The notes beneath the pieces are model-generated. The model made no database searches and was not told the DNA's origin. It saw nothing but the letters and a program-made list of their open reading frames with translations. Shown one piece after another: positions 44,151 through 52,758 of a stretch of DNA of 64,000 nucleotides. The translations under genes were made by a program, and so were the position numbers. The stretch is from assembly GCF_002929275.1 (NCBI RefSeq), contig NZ_PJIK01000010.1, positions 62,001-126,000 of the forward strand, in the 5' to 3' direction. Numbering within the stretch: the stretch's first letter is position 1; the number at the start of each line of letters is the position of its first letter. This stretch comes from Arthrobacter sp. ZGTC131 (GTDB lineage Bacteria; Actinomycetota; Actinomycetes; Actinomycetales; Micrococcaceae).

Positions 44151-44162
44151 AAAATTGCAGAT

Positions 44163-45080
44163 ATGGATGCCAACCCGGATGACCTGCTGGTTCTGCTCGC
44201 CGTCTCGCGCTCGGCAAAATTCACGACGGCCGCGCAGGTTTTGGGACTCAACCACACCACGGTCTCGCGCCGGATTGCCGCGCTGGAGAAGGCTCTCGGC
44301 GGGCGCGTCCTCTCCCGGGCGGCCGGCGCCTGGGAGCTGACCGAACTCGGCGCGCAGGCCGTGCTGGTTGCGGAACAGGTGGAATCTGCGGTGCGCGCGC
44401 TGGGACCGTCCGGCCGGCCGCCGGACCCGATCACCGGCGTCGTTCGCATGACCGCAACCGACGGCTTCAGCGCCTACATTGCGGCGCCGGCGGTGGCGCG
44501 GCTGAGGCGGAACCATCCCGGGCTCAGCGTGGAGATCGTCACTGTCACACGGCGGGCCCTGCAGCAGCGCTCCGGGCTGGATATCGAGGTGGTGGTGGGC
44601 GAGCCGCAGGTACACCGGGCCGAGGCGTTCCGGCTGGGCGAGTATGTCCTCGGCATGTATGCCTCCCGGGCGTATCTGGAGGAGAACGGCACGCCGGACT
44701 CAGTGGAATCCCTGAGCACGCATCCGCTGGTGTACTTCGTGGACTCCATGCTGCAGGTGGACGACCTCGACGCTCCGCGGCGCCTGGTGCCGGCGATGAA
44801 GGACGGCGTGAGCTCCACCAATGTGTTCGTCCATGTGGAAGCAACGCGGGCCGGCGCCGGCATAGGATTCCTGCCGTGCTTCGTGGCAGACAGGCACGAT
44901 GATCTGGTGCGCCTGCTGCCCGGGGACATCGCCGAACGGCTCCCCTACTGGATGGTGTTGCGGCCCGACTCGATGCGCCGGCCAGCTGTCTCGGCGGTTG
45001 TCCAGGCCGTGCAGGAACAGACTGCGGCCCACCGGGCGTGGCTGCTGGGGCACGGCGGCAGATCAACTGCTGCTCCGTAA
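44163..45080 (+). CDS. LysR-family regulator
   Basis: This 305-residue regulator has a helix-turn-helix (AKFTTAAQVLGLNHTTVSRRIAALEKALGGRVLSR) and a LysR substrate-binding domain. It is divergent from the 3-hydroxybutyrate-dehydrogenase-like SDR and probably controls it. The stop codon TAA lies inside the left arm of a 41-bp palindrome. Confidence 0.9.
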   Translation: MDANPDDLLVLLAVSRSAKFTTAAQVLGLNHTTVSRRIAALEKALGGRVLSRAAGAWELTELGAQAVLVAEQVESAVRALGPSGRPPDPITGVVRMTATDGFSAYIAAPAVARLRRNHPGLSVEIVTVTRRALQQRSGLDIEVVVGEPQVHRAEAFRLGEYVLGMYASRAYLEENGTPDSVESLSTHPLVYFVDSMLQVDDLDAPRRLVPAMKDGVSSTNVFVHVEATRAGAGIGFLPCFVADRHDDLVRLLPGDIAERLPYWMVLRPDSMRRPAVSAVVQAVQEQTAAHRAWLLGHGGRSTAAP

Positions 45081-45116
45081 CTGCCCTTCTGCGGCGGCCG
45101 CAAAACGGCAGTTACG
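45076..45116. terminator. 41-bp near-perfect palindrome between convergent genes
   Basis: Twenty-base arms pair at 18 positions (outer CGTAACTGCC/GGCAGTTACG; inner TGCGGC/GCCGCA). The left arm supplies the LysR stop codon, and the right arm ends 7 bp before the end of the convergent gene. It should terminate both. The left arm resembles the sequence at the GH32 stop near 826. Confidence 0.8.
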
Positions 45117-45122
45117 TAGCCG

Positions 45123-46028
45123 CTAAGGCGCAGCCGGCGCAAGCTCCGGGTCGTGGCGCACGCGCGCGCCGGCGGCGAAGGCACGAACCTTCGCGTCATT
45201 CCAAATGTGCGCGGGTACGGCCCCGCCCAGGAGCCGGCGCGCCAGCCCGGGATCGTCGTCGAACGGCTTGTCGCTGCCGGCCATCACCATGTTGCCGTAC
45301 CGGCGCCCCTTCAGCATGGCGGGATCCGCGATGATCACGGTGTGCTCAAAGGCCGCCACGATGGTGGCGGCGTCCTCGCGGGCGTTTTTCAGGTCCGGGC
45401 CGTCCCCGGAATTCACCACGTAGATGCCGCCCGGGGCCAGCACGCGCCGCACGTGCGCGTTGAATTCCCCCGTGGTCAGGGGACGCGGCGTCAGGGCCCC
45501 GGCGAAGACGTCGCGGATAATGAAATCGCGGGTCTGCGGGGTCAGGGTCTCGGTCACGGCCCGGGCCTCACCCACGCGGAGCCGCAGCAGCGGAGCCTTG
45601 GGGAGATCGAACCACCCGCGGACGTATTCGGCGAGCTTGCCGTCCAGTTCAACCACCACCTGCCGCGCCTCCGGGTACGCCGCATGGAAGTAACGGGCAA
45701 GGGAACAGGCCCCGCCGCCAAGGTGCAGCCCGCGCACTTTTGGCCGGGAGTCCCTGGGCCAGCGCGACTCGATCAGCGCCGCCATCCACCGCATGTACTC
45801 GAACTCGAGGAACAGCGGATCGGCGAGGTCAATGTGCGAGCTCATGACACCGTTGATGCGCAGGAGCCAGCCCGTGGAGTTGTCCTGGTCCGCGATGAGT
45901 TCACAGTCGCCGGTGTCGATGTAGTAGACGCCTTCAACGGGTCCGTCCGGGCGGGTGCCCTTGGGCAGGTCCACTACTCCGGGAACAGAATCGCCCGTCC
46001 TTCTTCCCGACTTTCCGCGCCGTGCCAT
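45123..46028 (-). CDS. Spermidine-synthase-like methyltransferase-fold protein
   Basis: This 301-residue protein has a spermidine-synthase-type Rossmann fold (VRGLHLGGGACSLARYFHAAYPEARQVVVELDGKL is the SAM-binding loop; FIIRDVFAGALTPRPLTTGEFNAHVRRVLAPGG). No membrane part is present. Actinobacterial homologues are called spermidine synthase or fused MFS/spermidine synthase, but a polyamine role is unproved. ATG 46028 is preferred over an upstream TTG. Confidence 0.78.
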   Translation of the reverse strand: MARRGKSGRRTGDSVPGVVDLPKGTRPDGPVEGVYYIDTGDCELIADQDNSTGWLLRINGVMSSHIDLADPLFLEFEYMRWMAALIESRWPRDSRPKVRGLHLGGGACSLARYFHAAYPEARQVVVELDGKLAEYVRGWFDLPKAPLLRLRVGEARAVTETLTPQTRDFIIRDVFAGALTPRPLTTGEFNAHVRRVLAPGGIYVVNSGDGPDLKNAREDAATIVAAFEHTVIIADPAMLKGRRYGNMVMAGSDKPFDDDPGLARRLLGGAVPAHIWNDAKVRAFAAGARVRHDPELAPAAP

Positions 46029-46139
46029 CAGTTTTCCGCCGCTTCCGTCATGCTTCAACCCTAGTTGAGCCGGGCGATCCCGCCGGCCTCGATCCCGACG
46101 GACTCGATCAGCCGGGGACGGTCCTATCAGCGGGGCCCG

Positions 46140-47675
46140 CTATGCCTCAGAAACGGATGCGCCTTCGCCGTTGCGGATGCGCTGGACCATGGCGGTGGTG
46201 GATCGCTCCGCCACGTAGTCGAGGATGGAAACCCGGCCGCCGTAGGCCTCCACCGCCTCGGTTTCCGCGAGCATCTCGGGCGTGTAGTCGCCGCCCTTGG
46301 CGTAGACCTCTGGCCGCAGCTGCTCAATCAGCGGAATGGGCGTCGGGGTATCGAACACGGTGACGTAGTCCACGCAGCTCAGGGCCGCGATTACGGCCGC
46401 CCGGTCCGCCACGCCGTTGATTGGCCGGCCGGGTCCCTTGAGCTTTCGCACCGAGTCGTCGCTGTTGAGTGCCACCACCAGGACGTCGCCCAGCTGCTTG
46501 GCCTGGTTCAGGTAGCGGGTGTGTCCCCGGTGCAGCACGTCGAAACATCCGTTGGTGAGGACCACGCGCTGCCCGTCGCTTCGGTGCGCGCGCAGGTGGC
46601 GCTCCAGCTCGTCGGCGGTCAGGGCGGTGTCGGCGAAGCTCTCAAGGTAGCGCCCCAGTTCGTCAGTGCCGCACACGGACGTGCCGGGATGGTGGACCAC
46701 CACATCGGCGGCGGCCTGGGCCAGGTCCAGGCTCGCCGTCAGCGGGAGCGAGGCTGCGCGGGCCAGGGTCAGTGCGGCAACAAAAGTGTCCCCGGCTCCT
46801 GAGGCCTGCTTCTCGGTCACCGGCCTTGCCCACGTCCGGTGCGAACTGCCGGTGGCCGGAATCAGGACTGTCCCGTCCCGGTCCAGGGTGACCACGACGG
46901 CTCGCGCCCCCGTTGACTGCAGCAGCTGACGCCCGTGCTCGGTAACCACGGCGGCGCGCTCGGGACCGGCGGGCAGCCTGAGGTCCAGTAGCCGGGCTGC
47001 CTCCTGCGCATTGGGGGTCACCAGATCCGGCTCCAGCCCGGCCCAGGGACGGGGGTCGTGGGCATCCACCACCACGAGCGTTTCCGGTGCGCGCCGGCCC
47101 AAACAGTCGATGAGGCGGCGGCGCACCGGCTCGGCCAGCACGCCGGTTCCGTAGTCACAGATCACCACTGCGGCCTGATGTTCGACGGCGGCAGGCACCG
47201 CAGCGGCCAGCGCCTCCAGCGCGCCGCCGGGGATTTCGCCCGCGGAGTCGTCGAAGCGCAACAGGACCTGGCCGCCGCTGCTGATCCTGATCTTCGTGGT
47301 GGTCGTCATGTCCTGGTGCTCGCAGAGCAGGCCGGTGTCCACCCCAGCGGCCAGGAGCTGCCGCTTCAGTTCCCCGCCGGCGTCATCCCGGCCAATGATC
47401 CCGGCGACTCTCACCCGGGCGCCCAGGGCGGCCAGGTTCATGGCCGTGTTCGCCGCGCCACCGGGGGCAAAAACACGGTGTTCGATGTCCACCACAGGAG
47501 CAGGCGCCTCGCGGCACATCCTGTCGATCGAACCGCTCCACCAGCCGTCAAGCATGAAATCGCCCACTACAGTGATGGCCGGGCTTTCCTCTGCGAGCCG
47601 CCGCGGAAGCCACGCGGCAAGTCCCCGCTGCTCGGAAAGGTCCGGCAGGCCGTCTCCGGCAACGCCGCCGCTCAC
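46140..47675 (-). CDS. hldE: Bifunctional heptose-7-P kinase / heptose-1-P adenylyltransferase (HldE type), copy 1
   Basis: This 511-residue protein has two domains. The N-terminal PfkB/ribokinase fold phosphorylates D-glycero-D-manno-heptose 7-phosphate; GDFMLDGWW near 38-46, PGGAANTAMN at 71-80, and GAGD at 293-296 (catalytic Asp296) are seen. The C-terminal cytidylyltransferase-like domain makes ADP-heptose; GCFDVLHRGH lies at 376-385 and KGGDYTPEM follows. This is the family's full arrangement. It overlaps the aldehyde-dehydrogenase gene by 4 bases. Whether the product is ADP-heptose depends on the cell having GmhA and GmhB, both found in this window. Confidence 0.88.
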   Translation of the reverse strand: MSGGVAGDGLPDLSEQRGLAAWLPRRLAEESPAITVVGDFMLDGWWSGSIDRMCREAPAPVVDIEHRVFAPGGAANTAMNLAALGARVRVAGIIGRDDAGGELKRQLLAAGVDTGLLCEHQDMTTTTKIRISSGGQVLLRFDDSAGEIPGGALEALAAAVPAAVEHQAAVVICDYGTGVLAEPVRRRLIDCLGRRAPETLVVVDAHDPRPWAGLEPDLVTPNAQEAARLLDLRLPAGPERAAVVTEHGRQLLQSTGARAVVVTLDRDGTVLIPATGSSHRTWARPVTEKQASGAGDTFVAALTLARAASLPLTASLDLAQAAADVVVHHPGTSVCGTDELGRYLESFADTALTADELERHLRAHRSDGQRVVLTNGCFDVLHRGHTRYLNQAKQLGDVLVVALNSDDSVRKLKGPGRPINGVADRAAVIAALSCVDYVTVFDTPTPIPLIEQLRPEVYAKGGDYTPEMLAETEAVEAYGGRVSILDYVAERSTTAMVQRIRNGEGASVSEA

Positions 47676-49120
47676 GATTCAGGCGCTTCCGCCGCGGTGA
47701 TCCCCAGTGCCGGGGCGGCCTGGCCGGGTACCGTCATTGCCGGCGGAGCCGCGACGTGCACCACCTTCACCTGCGTAAATTCGTCCAGGAGTTCCGGACC
47801 GTAGCCGAAGCCGTGACCGCTGTCGCCGCGCGGCTGGGCTGAACCGCCCGGCGCCCCGCCGAACACCTCATTGACCTTAACGGTGCCTACCGGCAGGGCG
47901 GCGATGGCCTGCTGAGCGTGCGCGATGCGCCCGGTCAGGACGGTCGCGGCCAGCCCGTAGCGGCCCGCGGCGGCGAGGCTTAGCCCCTGCTCGAAGCTCT
48001 CCACCACCCGGACCGGAGCCACGGGCCCGAACGTTTCCTCGGCCATGACGTCCATGCTGTCGGTGCATTCGAGGAGCACGGTGGCCGGATAGAAGGCCCC
48101 GGGACCGTCCGGGACTGCCCCGCCTTCGGCCGCCGTCGCGCCTAACCGGAGGGCCTCCGCCACGTGCCGGTGCACGGCTTCGCGCATACTGATATCCACC
48201 AGCGGTGCCAGCATGCCCTCCCGGTTGCGGCTCCGTGCCTGCTCAACCAGGGCCTCGCAAAACTGGTCTGCTATGGCCCGGTGGACGTAGATCCGCTCCA
48301 CCGACGTGCAGATCTGTCCGCTGTTACTGAAGGCACCGATCGCCGCCTGTTCGGCGGCCCATCCGGGATCGACGTCGTCATCCACGAGCAGCGGATCGTT
48401 ACCGCCGTTTTCCCTGATGACGTGCGCGCCCGTGAGAACGGCGGCGCGGGCAATGCGCGAGCCGGCGTCACTGGACCCTACGTGCGCAAAAACGTCTACG
48501 GCAGCCTGCTGCGTGAGGAGGGTACCGACGTCGGCCCCTCCGGTCAGGGTCAGCAGCACGTTGGGCGGAAAAACAGCGGACAGCACTTCACCCAACCGCT
48601 TCCCCACGTGGGGGCAGCGCTCGCTGGGTTTGTGGACCGCGGCGTTGCCGGTGACAAGGGCGGCACCGATGAGTCCGCAGGCTACGGCGACCGGATCATT
48701 CCAGGGAGTCAGCAGCACGGCCACGCCGCGGGGCTCGGCCACTGTGTAATCGGCCGCCAGAATACTACCGCGGAGGCTGTGGCCGCGGTGCACCGGTCCG
48801 AGTTCGGCATACTGTTCCAAGGTGGAGACACCGGCGGCAATCCCGGCGAGGGCTTCTCCGGTTGGGCGGCCGGTTTCCCGCGAGTTGAGTTCCGCCAGCT
48901 CCGCCGCGGCCCCGTCCAGCGCGCCGGCTGCGGCGCGGAGCAGCCTTCCGCGCTCTGCAGGCGGCGTGGCTGCCCAGCCGGGCTGTGCGGCGCGGGCTGC
49001 GTCCAGTGCAGCAGCGACGTCCCCGGGCCGAGCGCCGGGCAGGCTGCCGACGGTTGCCCCCGTGCGGGGGTCCCGGATGGTGAGTTCGTCCTGCGCAGTG
49101 GCCATGATGGTCGATCGCAT
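47672..49120 (-). CDS. NAD(P)-dependent aldehyde dehydrogenase
   Basis: This 482-residue ALDH has catalytic Cys in FSNSGQICTSVERIYV (region 270-285), general base Glu in ENGGNDPLL, and the NAD segment LLTPWNDPVAVACG. ATG 49120 follows GAGGAG by 4 bases; two other in-frame ATGs flank it. It is co-transcribed with the first hldE gene, so it may oxidise a sugar or an amino-aldehyde linked to that pathway; the substrate is unknown. Confidence 0.88.
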   Translation of the reverse strand: MRSTIMATAQDELTIRDPRTGATVGSLPGARPGDVAAALDAARAAQPGWAATPPAERGRLLRAAAGALDGAAAELAELNSRETGRPTGEALAGIAAGVSTLEQYAELGPVHRGHSLRGSILAADYTVAEPRGVAVLLTPWNDPVAVACGLIGAALVTGNAAVHKPSERCPHVGKRLGEVLSAVFPPNVLLTLTGGADVGTLLTQQAAVDVFAHVGSSDAGSRIARAAVLTGAHVIRENGGNDPLLVDDDVDPGWAAEQAAIGAFSNSGQICTSVERIYVHRAIADQFCEALVEQARSRNREGMLAPLVDISMREAVHRHVAEALRLGATAAEGGAVPDGPGAFYPATVLLECTDSMDVMAEETFGPVAPVRVVESFEQGLSLAAAGRYGLAATVLTGRIAHAQQAIAALPVGTVKVNEVFGGAPGGSAQPRGDSGHGFGYGPELLDEFTQVKVVHVAAPPAMTVPGQAAPALGITAAEAPES

Positions 49121-49331
49121 GGGGCTCCTCGCTGTGGGTTGCTGGTTCATGGATCCGGTTCCCGGGTACGCCGTCCTCTGACGTCATCCGTACCCTGCCC
49201 CGGCGGATTTACACGCCGCCGCCTGAGGAGTTTTCAGCGCTGGCGACGGGCGCCGGGGCGCCGTATGGTGGCATCAGGGACCATCCCCGCAGGCGTTGGT
49301 CCGCCCGGAAAGAGCCGAAGGGGCTGACGCC

Positions 49332-50534
49332 ATGGGACACCTCAACGCCGACTTTGGCGGAGCACACATGACCGGGTACGGAGTCGGCCCCGTGCTGGAG
49401 GAATTCAGCGAAGTCGCGCGGATCGCCGTGCTCCGCGGCGGCGGGCTGGGCGATCTGATGTACGCCTTCCCCGCGGTTTCGGCGCTGAAGGCGGCTTATC
49501 CGGAGTCCGGCGTGACGCTGCTGGGCACTCCGATTCACGCCGAACTGCTTGCGCAGGTTGAGAGCCCGGTGGACGAAACTGTCATTCTTCCGTTCGCGGA
49601 GGGTGTGCGGCCCGGGGCCGTGGATCAAGAGAAATTGGACGAATTTTTCGCCGCAATGCGCGCCCGGAATTTCGATCTCGCCGTCCAGCTGCACGGCGGC
49701 GGCCGCTACTCCAACCCTTTCCTTCTCCGCCTTGGTGCGCAGCACACCGTGGGCGCCGGAACGCCGGATGCCGCCCGGCTGGAGCGCACCGTGCCCTACG
49801 TGTATTACCAGCATGAGCCGCTGCGGGCGCTCGAGGTGGCGGGTTATGCCGGCGCGCCGCCGGTGGACCTGGAGGCCAGGCTGCGTCCCCGGCCGGAGTT
49901 CGAGAGGCAGCTGGCCGTTAGCCTGGCGGGTGACACGCGCAAGGTGCTGGTCATCCACCCGGGCGCAACCGATCCCCGCCGGCGCTGGCCGGCCGAGCGC
50001 TTCGCCGCCGTGGCGAGGAGCGCTGCCGACGACGGCTTCCGGGTTCTGGTGGTCGGTGACCAGAGCGAAAGGGAGCTGGCGGAAACGGTGGTGGAACTCG
50101 CCGTCGGGCGTGTCCCGGCCGGAACGGGCACGGCGCGGGGCAGCCGTTTCGCCGACGACGACGCTCCGCAGGTTGCGTCGCTGGCCGGGAAGCTCAGCCT
50201 GGGCGAGCTTGCCGGGTTGCTCGCAGGCTGCAGCGTGGTGGTGGCCAACGACAGCGGCCCCCGGCACGTAGCCCAGGCCCTGGGGACGCCGACCGTGGGC
50301 ATCTTCTGGGCGGGCAATGCCATGCACGCCGCGCCGCTGGGCCGCAGCCTGCACCGGATCCACCTGGGCTGGGCCACGCACTGCCCCGTCTGCGGGATCG
50401 ACATCACCCAGGTGGGGTGGACGGCGCCGCGGTGCCGGCACGATGTCTCCTCTGTGGAGGCCGTGTCCGCGGACGCCGTCTACGAGGACGTCCTTCAACT
50501 CACGGCCATGACCCCTCGTCCTCGTGGCAGATGA
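49332..50534 (+). CDS. GT9-family glycosyltransferase (heptosyltransferase type) A
   Basis: This 400-residue GT-B enzyme has the N-terminal signature LRGGGLGDLMYAFPAVSALKAAYPES and the C-terminal donor-binding block IHPGATDPRRRWPAERFAAVA and ANDSGPRHVAQALGTPTVGIFWAGNAMHAAP. These match the ADP-heptose:LPS heptosyltransferase fold. The tail is Cys/His-rich (CPVCGIDITQVGWTAPRCRHD), a possible metal site. GAAGGGG lies 8 bases before ATG 49332. Its end overlaps the convergent SDR gene by 35 bases. Confidence 0.85.
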   Translation: MGHLNADFGGAHMTGYGVGPVLEEFSEVARIAVLRGGGLGDLMYAFPAVSALKAAYPESGVTLLGTPIHAELLAQVESPVDETVILPFAEGVRPGAVDQEKLDEFFAAMRARNFDLAVQLHGGGRYSNPFLLRLGAQHTVGAGTPDAARLERTVPYVYYQHEPLRALEVAGYAGAPPVDLEARLRPRPEFERQLAVSLAGDTRKVLVIHPGATDPRRRWPAERFAAVARSAADDGFRVLVVGDQSERELAETVVELAVGRVPAGTGTARGSRFADDDAPQVASLAGKLSLGELAGLLAGCSVVVANDSGPRHVAQALGTPTVGIFWAGNAMHAAPLGRSLHRIHLGWATHCPVCGIDITQVGWTAPRCRHDVSSVEAVSADAVYEDVLQLTAMTPRPRGR

Positions 50535-51201
50535 GCATTTCGCGTATTTCGCATCCGGCTGGCTGGGACAGCACGAACAGGATGGCCTGGGCCACGTTGG
50601 CCGGATCGTTCAGGCGGGAATCGTCCTGCGGTTTGTATTGCTCGGCGCGGTCGTCGAAGAAGCGAGTCTTCATTCCGCCGGGGATCATGGTGGTCACGCC
50701 GATCTCCCCTCCCGTCTCGGCGGCAAGGGAATGGCTGAATCCCACCACCCCGAACTTGGACGCGCAGTACGCGCTGGCCTCGGGCAGCGCCCTCTTGCCC
50801 AGCGTGGAGGCGATGGTGACAACCCTGCCCCTGGATTCCTTCAGGTAGGGCAGCGCCGCACGCACTACTGACACGGTGCCGAGGAGGTTGACGCCAATGA
50901 CCCGTTCCCATTCGTCGGCGGCCACGTCCTCGAGCTTTCCGCAGCGGTCGATCCCGGCGGCGGTGACCACTGCGTCCAGGCCGCCGAGCGTTTCGGCGGC
51001 CTGCTGCACGGCCTCACTCACCGCGGCCCGGTCCGAAACGTCAACCTCGAATGCCTTCGCCGCCGCGACATTACGGATGTCCCGGTCCAGCACCACCGGG
51101 GTTCCGCCCGCCTTCAGGACAGCGTCGACGACGGCAGCGCCCAGGCCTGATGCTCCGCCGGTGACAAGCACCCGGCCGGGCACGAAATCGGTGTGGTTCA
51201 T
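50500..51201 (-). CDS. SDR-family dehydrogenase in the heptose cluster
   Basis: This 233-residue short-chain dehydrogenase has TGGASGLG near 15-22, TAAGID, and the Ser/Tyr-xxx-Lys site in TIASTLGKRALPEASAYCASKFG. It is a classical SDR, too short and too different to be HldD. It lies 132 bases after the second hldE-type gene and may act on a sugar or a lipid linked to the glycan. The last 35 bases overlap the GT9 gene on the other strand. Confidence 0.85.
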   Translation of the reverse strand: MNHTDFVPGRVLVTGGASGLGAAVVDAVLKAGGTPVVLDRDIRNVAAAKAFEVDVSDRAAVSEAVQQAAETLGGLDAVVTAAGIDRCGKLEDVAADEWERVIGVNLLGTVSVVRAALPYLKESRGRVVTIASTLGKRALPEASAYCASKFGVVGFSHSLAAETGGEIGVTTMIPGGMKTRFFDDRAEQYKPQDDSRLNDPANVAQAILFVLSQPAGCEIREMLICHEDEGSWP

Positions 51202-51333
51202 GGTGTTCCTTTCAGAGGGGACGATTTCAGGATTCGTTTGGTTCGTGTGGTTCGCTTCGGGCGCCAGGGCCGCGAAGCATGGACGGCGGTTTAGACGCCT
51301 TCCGGCTCGGCCAGCAGCCAGGCGCCTGAGTTC

Positions 51334-52758
51334 TCAGCTCACCTTGGCCAGCGCATCGGCCAGTAGGGACGTGGAGCGGGCCTGGTGGTACGGCACCGTC
51401 ACGCAGCGCCCGCCCCAGCTCGCGACAAGCTCCGCTTCGGGCAGCTGTGCCCCGCTGTAGTCTCCGCCCTTGACCCACACTGCGGGGCGCAGCACGTCGA
51501 GGCAGGCCTGCGGGGTGTCCTCAGCGAAGACCAAGACGGCATCCACGCATTCGAGGGCCAAAAGGAGCTCAGCCCTGTCCTGCTGGCTCACGATGGGCCT
51601 GGACTCTCCCTTGATCCGGTGGACCGATTCGTCCGAGTTCAGGCACACGATCAGGCAGTCGCCGAGGTCCCGGGCCGCCGCCAGCGTGCGGGCATGGCCG
51701 GCATGCAGCAGGTCGAAGCAGCCGCCGGTTGCCACCACGGTGCCGCCGTTGGCCTGCACTCTCCGGGCCAGCTCCAGGGCGTCTTCGTCCCGCCGGTGGC
51801 GCCGCACGGGACGGTGCCGGCTTGTAAGATTCCCGCCCGCAAGGTTCCGATCGGAAGGGTGCAGATCGGAAGCGTAACTGTCGGGCAGTGCGGCCACTCC
51901 CCCGGCGCCGAGGAAGCGGGCCGCTTCCTGGATGGCCAGTTCCGCGGCGTCGTCGAGACTGCGTCCTTCGGCCAGGAGTACGGCAAGGCTCGCCGCCAGC
52001 CTGTCTCCCGCACCGCATGGATCGACGACGTCGGCCGGCGGCGCCGGGATGATCCGCGGCGGGCCGTTCCGCGTCCCCATCAGCAGCCCTCCCCGCTCCC
52101 CCATGGTCACCAGTACGGCCTTGCTCCCCCAGCGTTCCAGGAGGATGCCGCCAGCCTCGGCGACTTCAGCAGGCGTGACCGCACGGCATCCGGCCGCTTG
52201 GGACGCTTCGGCGAGGTTCGGGGTAGCCACCGCTACCCCGGGCACCGGCTCGGCACCGGAGGGGTGCGGATCCCATACGATCGGAATGTCATCGGTAAGG
52301 GCTGCGAGGAGGGCCCGGAGCTCCAGATTGGCGGCCAGGCCGCGGCCATAATCGGCCACAACGATCGCATCGGAGTCCTCGACGGCCCTCAACATGGCCA
52401 CCGTGACACCAGGCACTTCCGGCCGGCCGCAGGCCTCGTCCACCCGGAGCAGCGGATGGCGCCCTGCCCGGATGCGGGTCTTCACCGGTGTGCCTGCACC
52501 CGTTGGTCCGGCCACCACCCTCAACCCGGCGAGCGCTTCCTCCAACTGAAGTGATGCGTCGTCGTCGGACAGAACGGTCACGAGCGTGACGCGGTGCCCG
52601 TCCTGGGCGAGCATCCGGGCCACCAGGCCGGCGCCGCCTGCCCGTCGTCGGGTAGTCCCGATATCCACCACCGGCACGGGCGCGTCCGGGGACAACCGCG
52701 TTGCTTCGCCGGTGAGGTCCACGTCCAGCAGCACGTCCCCCACTACCGTGATCCGCAT
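51334..52758 (-). CDS. Bifunctional HldE-type kinase/adenylyltransferase, copy 2
   Basis: This 474-residue paralogue of the protein at 46140-47675 has the same order. The PfkB domain shows GDVLLDVDLTGEATRLSPDAPVPVVD and GAGD at 249-252. A basic, low-complexity linker (about 295-325) follows, then the nucleotidyltransferase with GCFDLLHAGH at 346-355 and VKGGDYSGAQLPE. The kinase is more divergent than copy 1 (AGGAGLVARML replaces PGGAANTAMN). ATG 52758 overlaps the GmhA stop by one base (TGATG). It is the last gene of the six-gene overlapping operon. Confidence 0.85.
   Translation of the reverse strand: MRITVVGDVLLDVDLTGEATRLSPDAPVPVVDIGTTRRRAGGAGLVARMLAQDGHRVTLVTVLSDDDASLQLEEALAGLRVVAGPTGAGTPVKTRIRAGRHPLLRVDEACGRPEVPGVTVAMLRAVEDSDAIVVADYGRGLAANLELRALLAALTDDIPIVWDPHPSGAEPVPGVAVATPNLAEASQAAGCRAVTPAEVAEAGGILLERWGSKAVLVTMGERGGLLMGTRNGPPRIIPAPPADVVDPCGAGDRLAASLAVLLAEGRSLDDAAELAIQEAARFLGAGGVAALPDSYASDLHPSDRNLAGGNLTSRHRPVRRHRRDEDALELARRVQANGGTVVATGGCFDLLHAGHARTLAAARDLGDCLIVCLNSDESVHRIKGESRPIVSQQDRAELLLALECVDAVLVFAEDTPQACLDVLRPAVWVKGGDYSGAQLPEAELVASWGGRCVTVPYHQARSTSLLADALAKVS

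Noticed and set aside
50500-51201. HldD candidate inside the heptose cluster
   Set aside because: It is a classical 233-residue SDR, too short for the extended fold of HldD.
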